64,000 nucleotides of DNA from Verrucomicrobiales bacterium (GTDB lineage Bacteria; Verrucomicrobiota; Verrucomicrobiia; Verrucomicrobiales; SLCJ01), in the NCBI GenBank assembly GCA_024636835.1, contig JAGXGH010000095.1, positions 1-64,000 of the forward strand, given 5' to 3'. The notes beneath the pieces were generated by a model, which was not told the origin of the DNA, did not search any database, and worked only from the letters and a program-made list of their open reading frames with translations. A program made the translations under genes and the position numbers. Shown one piece after another: positions 1 through 7,260 of the stretch (positions are counted from its first letter, which is position 1; each line of letters begins with the position of its first letter).

Positions 1-236
1 GCTAGATGTAGTCAAGGTTTGTATCGAAAAAATGTAGTTTTCTTGGGTGCTGATTTAAGTTTGATCTACTTGAATATCAATCTCTACAGAAAGTTCGTTA
101 TCATCTATTAAGATATTAGAATATCAGGAAAAGCGAAGGATCGATTTTGTTCTTGGAGTCTTATTTTGTTCATGTGAACATGTAACCATGAACACAACTA
201 CTACTGCATCATCATCGTCCGGACCGTTTTACTCTT

Positions 237-923
237 GGGAAGAGGATTCCTATAGTTCTGTCGATCGACGAGGTGTTGAAGATCCTGGATGTGATCGATG
301 AGCGGCATCGTCTTGCCGCTGCGGTGCAGTATGGTGCCGGCCTACGGGTGCGCGAATTGATGAACCTGCGGATTAAGGACATCGATAGCAGTCGTCAGCA
401 GATTACCGTGCATTGCAGCAAGGGTGACAAGAGCCGTGTGACAGTGCTCCCGGCGAGCTTGATCGAACTGATAGATGCGCAGAAGGCGAAGTTGCGAGAG
501 ATGTTCAAGCGCGACCGCAGTGAGGGCGTTCCGGGAGTTGCCCTACCAGGTGCCTTGGGGCGTAAATATCCAAAAGCCGGTGAGAAGTGGGAATGGTTTT
601 GGCTCTTTCCTGGCGACAAGCTATCGACCGACCCGAGCACGGGCATCATCCGCAGGCATCACGTCCATCCCGATGTGTATGGTAGAGCAGTGATTCAAGC
701 GGCGAGAAAGGTGGGACTGGAAAAACGAGTGACAACGCATGCGCTACGCCACTCGTTCGCCACCCATCTGCTGGAAGGAGGAACGGACATCCGCAGTTTG
801 CAGGAACTTTTGGGGCATTCGGACATCCGCACGACGGAGATTTACACACACGTCACAAAGAACGTCGGCGGGACAGGCGTGCGTAGTCCGCTCGATGCGG
901 TGAAGCGCGATCCCTCAGCATAG
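237..923 (+). pseudogene. intI: 5'-truncated integron integrase (IntI-type tyrosine recombinase)
   Basis: The catalytic domain of an integron-type tyrosine recombinase is open from about 192, and recognisable homology starts near 237. The box I arginine is in the GAGLRVRELMNL segment. The additional domain that marks IntI proteins is present (VPGVALPGALGRKYP, then FWLFPGDKLSTDP, then RRHHVH). Box II is HALRHSFATHLL, followed by LLGHSD and the catalytic tyrosine in TTEIYTHV. The SAM-like N-terminal domain of about 100 residues is missing. Reading upstream in frame reaches a stop near 189 without a convincing start; the first usable start is GTG at 273. IntI proteins are usually about 320-340 residues, and only about 216-230 remain. 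Positions 1-236 hold no gene, attI site or cassette that I can recognise. Most likely this is a dead integron relic at the border of the island. The family call is firm; loss of function is inferred from the truncation. Confidence 0.82.
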
Positions 924-1060
924 GTACTATCGTGAACCTCATGTTTCCTGTCACTAACTAGGACAAAAAAGCTTAAACGTTGATTTCTGGGGATTCATCC
1001 TTAATTAAGTTGCCGTATGTCCGCCACTGCCACTCGATCTTCCCCGAACAAATCGGAACT

Positions 1061-2287
1061 TCAAGATGGGCGCAAGGCAAACCACGCCTCGCCCTCTTCT
1101 TTTGATCTGGGGTTGAGGTAATGCCTTTTCAACATAGTTTCAGAGGTACCCATTTCTTCAGCCACTTGGGGAAGAGACCGGACAATCGCATTGCGGTAAG
1201 ATCCATAAGAATGCCTGAGAGCGTCTTTCGGCCACCCGGTCTTGAATACTTCTTTGCCGAGCCGCAGGGTTTCTCCATCTTCCACGAGATTAGTGTAACA
1301 AACAGGCCCGTTGCTTCCTGAATGCACACCAGCCCATTCAAGCCACGCTTTGGCAGCGGGAAGAACTGGCGTGATTCTGGGAAACCCAGTTTTTGCGACT
1401 TCGGCAGGAATTCGGATGCAGTTATCCTTCCAGTCAATTTCCTCCGCTCTGATCCCTCTTTTTGATTTCTTCTTGGTACCTTCCTTGGTCGGCGGAGCTG
1501 TTTCTTCAGGTCGCATTCCACAGAATGCCTGTAAAACGATTGCACCCCGGTATTTTGGCTGGATGGCTCCCGCCAAGGCAAGAAACTCATCGAGGGTTAA
1601 AATTCGGCGATTAAGTTTTTCCGCCTTCACAGGAGGCATGCATTCAGCGGGGGTAACTTGATCTTTTGGATAAAGTGATTGCAAAACACACCACCTCCAG
1701 AAACCAATAAAACTGCCCCTGCAGTCTCTGCGCGTTTTCCAAGCGCGATGACCCCACTTTTTCTGCCACCATTCCTGAAGCTCATCGGTGGTAATATCGA
1801 CAACCGTTTTTCCAGCGAAATGTTGTGCAGTCGGCTTCAGGTGTCCCCCAAGATTTCCAATGTGCGGAGTCTTTTCTCCAGCCTCCTTGATTTTCCAAGC
1901 TAAATACTTATCGACGGTCTGAACGATTTCAGACGACTTCTGGCGTCCCTTGAGAAATGTCAGCAACGGGTTCTCGTCTTCGGCGCGAGTTTCGCGGTGT
2001 ATGGATTCAAGAAACCGGCGGCGGTGGGGAGAGAGCGATGACCAGGAAAGTCCTCCGGTATTCAGCTCATCCAACTTATTTTCGGCAGCAGCTTTCGCAG
2101 CCGCTTTAACTTTTCTTGTAACGTATTTCCAGATAGCCGTTTCACTCGATCTCCACGCAAAACGCCATCCACCATTGTAAGGATAGACGGTGATAGTTGT
2201 GTTACCTTTGGTAACGCGGAAGCTTTTAGGTTCTTTCTCCGGTTCTTTCTCCGGTTCTTTATTGGTTCTTTTGTCGGGGTCTTTCAT
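1061..2287 (-). CDS. Phage-type tyrosine site-specific integrase
   Basis: A 408-residue tyrosine recombinase expected to integrate and excise the island. The N-terminus is charged, with an EPEKEPEKEP repeat from a 12-bp DNA repeat near 2228-2265. A core-binding domain spans about residues 100-215 and the catalytic domain about 225-405. The box I arginine is in FCGMRPEE, the box II His/Arg is in DALRHSYGSYRN, and the nucleophilic tyrosine is in LKRHYLNP near the C-terminus. The excisionase-like gene at 2322 lies just upstream on the same strand, a usual integrase/RDF pairing. No direct repeat or tRNA fragment next to the gene could be identified as an att site. It is unrelated in detail to the IntI relic at 237-923. 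Full length and all key residues suggest it is functional. Confidence 0.9.
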   Translation of the reverse strand: MKDPDKRTNKEPEKEPEKEPKSFRVTKGNTTITVYPYNGGWRFAWRSSETAIWKYVTRKVKAAAKAAAENKLDELNTGGLSWSSLSPHRRRFLESIHRETRAEDENPLLTFLKGRQKSSEIVQTVDKYLAWKIKEAGEKTPHIGNLGGHLKPTAQHFAGKTVVDITTDELQEWWQKKWGHRAWKTRRDCRGSFIGFWRWCVLQSLYPKDQVTPAECMPPVKAEKLNRRILTLDEFLALAGAIQPKYRGAIVLQAFCGMRPEETAPPTKEGTKKKSKRGIRAEEIDWKDNCIRIPAEVAKTGFPRITPVLPAAKAWLEWAGVHSGSNGPVCYTNLVEDGETLRLGKEVFKTGWPKDALRHSYGSYRNAIVRSLPQVAEEMGTSETMLKRHYLNPRSKEEGEAWFALRPS

Positions 2288-2321
2288 GGATTAAATGGTG
2301 GATTGTTCTAAATGAGGAAAA

Positions 2322-2585
2322 TTAGGCACTAGGCGGTTTGGTATTATCTTTGATGTATTTCTTCAGAGTGCTGAGAAGCACGCCCTGCTTCTGTGTAGAG
2401 ATGGCGGTGATTGGAAATTTTCTTTGGACTTGCCTAGAAGACAGTCCGGTGACCTGAGCTACAGTTGCAGTTGAAACCACCATGAGTTCTTCAGGATCGA
2501 AAGTGATCCTTTCAAAAAGCAACTCGGCCACCCGCTGGATAATCGCGTCGTGGTCTTCTTTCGAAAGATGAAGTGGGTGGTTCAT
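2322..2585 (-). CDS. Excisionase-like winged-helix DNA-binding protein
   Basis: A small 87-residue protein. Residues about 36-80 read like an AlpA/excisionase winged helix: VSTATVAQVTGLSSRQVQRKF is a helix-turn-helix, followed by a wing and the LLSTLKKYI recognition segment. Such proteins act as recombination directionality factors for neighbouring tyrosine integrases. It lies 34 bp upstream of the integrase on the same strand, so the two are probably co-transcribed. Its ATG forms an ATGA overlap with the stop of a tiny upstream reading frame (2582-2734). The role as directionality factor is inferred from the fold and position only. Confidence 0.6.
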   Translation of the reverse strand: MNHPLHLSKEDHDAIIQRVAELLFERITFDPEELMVVSTATVAQVTGLSSRQVQRKFPITAISTQKQGVLLSTLKKYIKDNTKPPSA

Positions 2586-2734
2586 GATGTTTCCTCCTTG
2601 TAGCTGGTTGCTCTGCGCCCAAGGCGGAAAATGCCTGTATCAAAAAGCACATGACGATGCCGTGATTCTGATTGATACCCACCTACCCTTTGTGTGAGTC
2701 GGTAGATTTTCTTTTCCATTTGCAATGAGCTCAT
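2582..2734 (-). CDS. Possible small protein of unknown function
   Basis: A 50-residue frame from an ATG at 2734 (MSSLQMEKKIYRLTQRVGG). It is basic and has no family I recognise. The only support is its ATGA overlap with the excisionase-like gene and its matching strand, which would allow translational coupling. An upstream in-frame start at 2797 is possible. It could equally be a chance frame. Confidence 0.3.
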   Translation of the reverse strand: MSSLQMEKKIYRLTQRVGGYQSESRHRHVLFDTGIFRLGRRATSYKEETS

Positions 2735-2898
2735 TGCCTTTCTTTTCCTTTCAGCACCTCCCCAGGGCAAGGATGTCGGGCATATTTCTCCACTCAAGGT
2801 TAAATTCCCCTAAAGCCTTGTATTTCAGGTATTTACAAAACCATTCGGCATGGCTTTTGGGGCATTTTTTGTCATTCCTGAGAAGAAAATTCTTCATT

Positions 2899-3546
2899 TC
2901 AATGCAAATTGGAGTCAATTTGCTCAATAATTTCAGGAATCACCCGCCGGATCCGCTGGATCTGCTGGTAGGCTGCGGATTCGGAAACATTCCAGGCCAA
3001 GGCCACTTCATTTACCTTCATTCCGTGAATGCAGATCATTGACGTGATGGCGGCATTGGCTTTGCTCAATTTTCCACTTCGGACGGCTTTTCCCACCGCA
3101 TCCATTATCATTCTGGTTTTGACTTCGGACGGCCATTCTGAAGGCTCAAGTTGCGAAGGATGCTGACATGAACCGACTTTCCAATCAGCCATGCAGGTCT
3201 CACGAGAACGGAGCTTTGTCATTCGACTGGCAATACGTATCTTGCAAAACCGCAAGGTCAGAGCCGCACATCGCTCCATTGCATGCTCGATGGCTACTGG
3301 ATTCTTTCTTTTGCGCGCTGCTTTGTAGCCTTCATTTTCCTGCAGGAAGCCACCCACAGACATAATCAGTGCCTCTTGTCGTATTTCCGCCTCCAGTCCT
3401 TTTAGGACGCTCGTTTCGATCACCCCATCAGGTAATCGCCTTCGTATCATCTCATCCATTTTCTTGGTTATCGTTTCTAGCTCCTCAAATTGGCTTTTGG
3501 TCAGCTTCTTTGACTTCGTTTTCTTGGTTGTTTTTTTAGTGCTCAT
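2899..3546 (-). CDS. Sigma region 4-like HTH protein
   Basis: About 215 residues from an ATG at 3546; the longer frame would need a GTG at 3552. The N-terminus is very lysine-rich (KKTTKKTKSKK). The middle is helical, and the last 60 residues carry a helix-turn-helix resembling sigma factor region 4 or a phage transcriptional activator (MICIHGMKVNEVALAWNVSES, then AAYQQIQRIRRVIPEIIEQI). A region 2 is not evident, so this is unlikely to be a complete sigma factor. It sits between the integrase/excisionase pair and the phosphoesterase, all on the minus strand, and may control island genes. The regulatory role is inferred from the HTH alone. Confidence 0.5.
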   Translation of the reverse strand: MSTKKTTKKTKSKKLTKSQFEELETITKKMDEMIRRRLPDGVIETSVLKGLEAEIRQEALIMSVGGFLQENEGYKAARKRKNPVAIEHAMERCAALTLRFCKIRIASRMTKLRSRETCMADWKVGSCQHPSQLEPSEWPSEVKTRMIMDAVGKAVRSGKLSKANAAITSMICIHGMKVNEVALAWNVSESAAYQQIQRIRRVIPEIIEQIDSNLH

Positions 3547-3612
3547 AGGCACTAGCCGCTCTTTCCTCTGTGTTTGCGGGTGGCGAAAGCCAACGCAGAC
3601 CCGGAGCCTTCA

Positions 3613-4443
3613 TCATGAAATGTGCAGAAAATTACCTATGATGGGTTTTCCCGGACGGGCACCGGCGACTTCCAAGAAAAGGTTCTGGCGAATGCGGACT
3701 GACGTCGCGCTGTGAGTGTGCCCTGCATGCACCTGGATTTGCCGATCTGGAAATCGCTTGGAAATACCCCAGATCAGATTTCCAAGTGACCGGTTGGCGA
3801 AATAGGGCTGCCTATTCCAAACACAGCCTTTGCCATCGTAACGCACCCCTTGTGTGAACGGTGGAACGTGCGTGGCAACCAGTACACGCTGATACCGTGA
3901 GAGAGCCTGTGGAAGCAGTCGGCGGAAGTAATCTGCCGACTCCATGCCGAGACTGTTCAGTTTTCGGAAAAAATCGGTTCGCCCCATGCCTCGGAAGTCT
4001 TCGATCAGGAAGCGGTCCGGGCTCTCCACTCGGGTTTTCTTCCCAGAACCGGCGAGCCCGTCATACCAGCCTCTGTGGCCGAGTAATGCCGTGGTACGCG
4101 AGAGCTTGATGATTTCACCCCTCCCGAGTGCGATCAGGTTCGCTTGGTTTGCGCAAAGATCCGTAATCCCCTGATCGACCTCACGTAATGAAGATCCATA
4201 ATAATCATGGTTTCCAGTAGTGATAATGACTGGGCGATTACCACAGACTTCTGCTATCTTAATCAGGTGCTCGGTCAGCGTTGCGGCCACGGATACGTCC
4301 CCAGTGATGAGGACTGCGTCAAAATCGGACTTCTGGAGCGTGTTGAGGAATTTGGCCTTATACGACGCCTGAGCTTTGTCGAGGTGCAGGTCGGAGAGGA
4401 TAAGAAGGCGTTTGGTGGGTAGATTGATGTGTATTTGTGACAT
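3613..4443 (-). CDS. Calcineurin-like metallophosphoesterase
   Basis: A 276-residue cytoplasmic protein with the complete metallophosphoesterase metal-binding series: SDLHLD near residue 17, GDV near 47, GNHDYY near 76, a histidine in ATHVPPF near 192 and the GHTH motif in VHAGHTHSAT near 241. Family members bind two metal ions and hydrolyse phosphomono- or phosphodiesters in nucleotides or nucleic acids; the substrate cannot be read from the sequence. It lies downstream of the AAA ATPase at 4522, separated by 78 bp and on the same strand. The pair may work together, since ATPase plus phosphoesterase combinations recur on mobile islands, but this is speculative. Confidence 0.85.
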   Translation of the reverse strand: MSQIHINLPTKRLLILSDLHLDKAQASYKAKFLNTLQKSDFDAVLITGDVSVAATLTEHLIKIAEVCGNRPVIITTGNHDYYGSSLREVDQGITDLCANQANLIALGRGEIIKLSRTTALLGHRGWYDGLAGSGKKTRVESPDRFLIEDFRGMGRTDFFRKLNSLGMESADYFRRLLPQALSRYQRVLVATHVPPFTQGVRYDGKGCVWNRQPYFANRSLGNLIWGISKRFPDRQIQVHAGHTHSATSVRIRQNLFLEVAGARPGKPIIGNFLHIS

Positions 4444-4521
4444 GTCAGCGATGGTTTACACCTTTAAGACACGCCGAAGACGCGATCTGTGAAGGTGGTC
4501 GCTGAAGTTTTTTTCCCAACC

Positions 4522-5487
4522 TTAGAAATCACCCAAACTCTGATTTTCCTCTGGTTCATCCTGCTCTGGCTCAATGGGAGGATCAGGAACAAAGTTTGCT
4601 AGGGCTGCACGTTCCTCCACCACTGCAGTAAGTAGAACCTCTTCAAGGAACCTCACTCCTTTCTGGTGCCTGGCGGCCTGTTCGATGCGGGACAGTCCAA
4701 CATCCACAAACCGAGCCCTCCAAATCTCTGGCACATGGAGGGCCATGGATTCCAGCATATCGCAGTAATCATTCTCTTGTAACTGAGGCAAGATGAACAT
4801 CTCAGAAGAAAATCGGTTGATGAGTTCCCTAGGGAGGATTTTTGCAAGATCAGGTAACTCTGGCTGCAATGCTGCTTGAGGTGCCGGATTGAATCCAAGG
4901 CCACGACTTGGTTGTTCATCCCAAAGTTCCTGAAACGCCGCCCCTCCAAGAATCATCACCTTGTCACGGAGAAATGCCGCAGCCCCTCCATCCGCCGATG
5001 ACTCTGGAGTATCATCATCATCATCATCATCTAAGTCGTTGATACCAAAAGGTATACGAGAATCACAAAGGGAGAAAATCTCCGCCCTAAGAAATGAATT
5101 CCAGTTTGATTGGTCTCGGCACTTGTCCAATTCGTCAATGAAGATGATGGCTCCTTGTCCGTTTTTATGCTTGTTGAGAAAACTCAAAATATTTGGCCAG
5201 GTCGTGGTGCTGCCCCAGTTGGTGCCGCCTAATATAATCCAGTCTGAAACCGCCAGTGCGAGGAACGGCACCTCCATCTCACTAGCCAGCGATTTCGCTA
5301 GAAAGGTTTTCCCGGAACCGGTCGGGCCGATAAGCCAGTGACAGGCTCTAAGCTTCAAAACCGAGAATTGGCGGCGATCCACATAAAGGCACGCACGAGC
5401 GACAGATGAAAGCCGATCAAAGACAGGTTGTTGAAAAGGTAGAATCAACGGTTTTTGATTTTCAGTGTTAGTAGAGGAAGTAGTCAT
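4522..5487 (-). CDS. AAA family ATPase (ClpX/RuvB-like core)
   Basis: A 321-residue AAA ATPase. Walker A is GPTGSGKT near residue 53 and Walker B is IIFIDELDK near 114. An LPRELINRFSSE segment near 225-236 fits the sensor/arginine-finger part of ClpX-like proteins. A run of seven aspartates near residue 153 comes from a perfect ATC trinucleotide microsatellite at 5011-5031, which makes that loop prone to length change. The C-terminus is acidic and disordered (PEQDEPEEN). There is no zinc-binding or protease-docking domain, so it is not ClpX itself. It probably remodels a protein partner encoded nearby; the phosphoesterase downstream is the obvious candidate, but without direct evidence. Confidence 0.75.
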   Translation of the reverse strand: MTTSSTNTENQKPLILPFQQPVFDRLSSVARACLYVDRRQFSVLKLRACHWLIGPTGSGKTFLAKSLASEMEVPFLALAVSDWIILGGTNWGSTTTWPNILSFLNKHKNGQGAIIFIDELDKCRDQSNWNSFLRAEIFSLCDSRIPFGINDLDDDDDDDTPESSADGGAAAFLRDKVMILGGAAFQELWDEQPSRGLGFNPAPQAALQPELPDLAKILPRELINRFSSEMFILPQLQENDYCDMLESMALHVPEIWRARFVDVGLSRIEQAARHQKGVRFLEEVLLTAVVEERAALANFVPDPPIEPEQDEPEENQSLGDF

Positions 5488-5639
5488 ATCCTCTGATTAT
5501 TTATTGCCAGGCCTGAGCGCCGGAAACGGCTCTCAGGGATGCGCAAATACGAGTCCAGCGGGTTGGACCGTGGGCGACCTGTTGGAAAAAAGTTCAAACC
5601 GTACCTGTACGAAAAGCTGGTTTCTGGTGTTACATAGAC

Positions 5640-5954
5640 ATGAACGATTCATTCCCCTACCCTGGGCGTCACGTTGCTCCAGATGACACGGAACCCGATC
5701 TAATCAAACCCGACCCCGGCAAGGTGCTTGCTCTTGTGGTCAGGGTCGCCGAGTTCGAGCTCGTCAATCTCTATGCCAAGCAAGCCATCATCAATCGATG
5801 GGGCATACGGCTCATCAAGCCGTTCCGGCGATTATCGAGATCCGACCTGCAGAATGACTACGCGGAATACTTCGAGAAAGACATTCACGTCTTCTGCCCG
5901 GCCCGAATACAGATAATTGAAGAAGAATATTGGATGCTGCGGGAGAGTTTGTAG
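5640..5954 (+). CDS. Hypothetical protein, 104 aa
   Basis: A plus-strand reading frame between two minus-strand blocks (AAA ATPase and protease). It has no recognised motif, signal peptide or membrane segment. It is rich in Leu/Ile with alternating charge (VVRVAEFELVNLYAKQAIINRW) and so could be a small helical protein. No clear Shine-Dalgarno precedes the ATG at 5640. It converges on the protease gene ending at 6015. Kept because its composition looks protein-like, but it could be spurious. Confidence 0.4.
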   Translation: MNDSFPYPGRHVAPDDTEPDLIKPDPGKVLALVVRVAEFELVNLYAKQAIINRWGIRLIKPFRRLSRSDLQNDYAEYFEKDIHVFCPARIQIIEEEYWMLRESL

Positions 5955-6014
5955 ACACCGGCTCGCTGCATTAGTAGCTGGACCACGAATCCGCTTGAGC
6001 AAGACTTCAACTGT

Positions 6015-7175
6015 TCAATCACCCAGATATGAGATAGGCAAGTTAGGGAATTCTTTGTGCATAGCGCATAAAACATGATGAAGGCGTGTCGCAATGAACA
6101 CATTGTGGTAATTTGAATAACCCGTGATGATGCCTACGAGATGGGGTTGGGCGATCGCTTTAGGGATAGGAGATTCTTTGCTCCATGCGAAAACACCACC
6201 CCCACTCATGCCTCCAAAATCGTGTTTCTTGCCCTGCACCATCGTCTTGTAGCTCATCCCTTTCTTCATTCGAAACTGGAGGAGGATGTGCCTTTTGGGA
6301 TCAAGTCCGAGTTTTTGATAACGGTGGTCTTGAACTCCTGAACATGAGACCCGAGAAATCTCTGCCTTAGCTTTGTTAGCGGTGGATTCACTTAGTTCCG
6401 ACTGGTAACCAATCAAGGTATATGCATCACCGTCTGATGTCACATCCATCGGGTCACAATCACGTTCATCCAGGAACAGCATGGAGCTGTCTATATCAGC
6501 TTGCTGATCTGTATTGAGATGAAAATACCCCATGTCATAATCGTCATCCTCTCGCGAACCTTTATCTGGCAGGGGTGTTGTCGCATAAGGGCCATGGAGT
6601 TCCACTAGTGATTCCAGCCCAGGAATAAGAATCACACGCTCCTTGAAATCGTCGAAGACGTGTGCGGCAGACAGCATGAAATGCTCCTGAGCAATTCGGA
6701 TTAGAACACCGGTGCCAAATTGTTCGGGCTTGCCTTCATCGTCTTCTCGAAAGATCGGGCAGATGCTTGCCGAAGGTCTTCTGAGGTAGGGATCAAAGAC
6801 ATCGAAAATTGCGAGTTCAGGATTCGCCTCGACGGCCTTCCGAAACAAGCGGTTTAACTCGGCTTGTTTGGGAAGCTTTTCGGGCAGTGTGGGATCACCA
6901 ATAAAACGCTCCTTAATCTGCTCCGCGGCAAATTCGGATCGTGAATAACCATTGATTGGCTTTCCGGTTTGTTTGATCCATTCCAAGTATTGCTTAGGCC
7001 GTATCATCGAGATATGGACTATAACGCGATCCTTCGCCGCTTCCGTAAGAGTCTTCTCAGCACTATCATTCCACTCATCCCAAGTTGCGCACATCTGGTT
7101 AGGACATAGCTTCAACCATTCGTTCCAATCTGATCGCTCATACCATGCGAGAATTATTGGCATTTCACGATTCAT
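6015..7175 (-). CDS. Trypsin-like serine protease with N-terminal domain of unknown function
   Basis: 386 residues, with no signal peptide, so cytoplasmic. The first 115 residues form an unfamiliar, tryptophan-rich domain. From about 130 onward a chymotrypsin-fold protease is visible: the catalytic histidine in MLSAAHVFDD near 167, a likely aspartate in DDDYDMGYFHL near 210, and the serine in FGGMSGGGVFAW near 320. The HVVGIITGYS-type tail strand is also present. It is the last gene of the long defence operon, 85 bp after the DUF262-AlbA gene. Trypsin-like domains occur as effectors in several anti-phage systems, for example some Avs proteins, where they cut host or other proteins after activation. 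That role is inferred here from location only. An ordinary housekeeping HtrA function is unlikely, because there is no PDZ domain and no export signal. Confidence 0.78.
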   Translation of the reverse strand: MNREMPIILAWYERSDWNEWLKLCPNQMCATWDEWNDSAEKTLTEAAKDRVIVHISMIRPKQYLEWIKQTGKPINGYSRSEFAAEQIKERFIGDPTLPEKLPKQAELNRLFRKAVEANPELAIFDVFDPYLRRPSASICPIFREDDEGKPEQFGTGVLIRIAQEHFMLSAAHVFDDFKERVILIPGLESLVELHGPYATTPLPDKGSREDDDYDMGYFHLNTDQQADIDSSMLFLDERDCDPMDVTSDGDAYTLIGYQSELSESTANKAKAEISRVSCSGVQDHRYQKLGLDPKRHILLQFRMKKGMSYKTMVQGKKHDFGGMSGGGVFAWSKESPIPKAIAQPHLVGIITGYSNYHNVFIATRLHHVLCAMHKEFPNLPISYLGD

Positions 7176-7260
7176 TGTGTTCGTTTAGAACTTGGTTAGA
7201 GGGAGTCGCACCAGACCATATTTCCCAGCTGCGAACCTGCTTACAAATTTCGCCCAAGGC

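Noticed and set aside
924-1060. Attachment site next to the integrase
   Set aside because: No direct repeat of this stretch was found at the far end of the island near 30.9-31.3 kb by eye; a computed repeat search would be decisive.
4522-5487. ClpX protease adaptor
   Set aside because: It lacks the N-terminal zinc-binding domain and the ClpP-docking loop, and no clpP gene is nearby.
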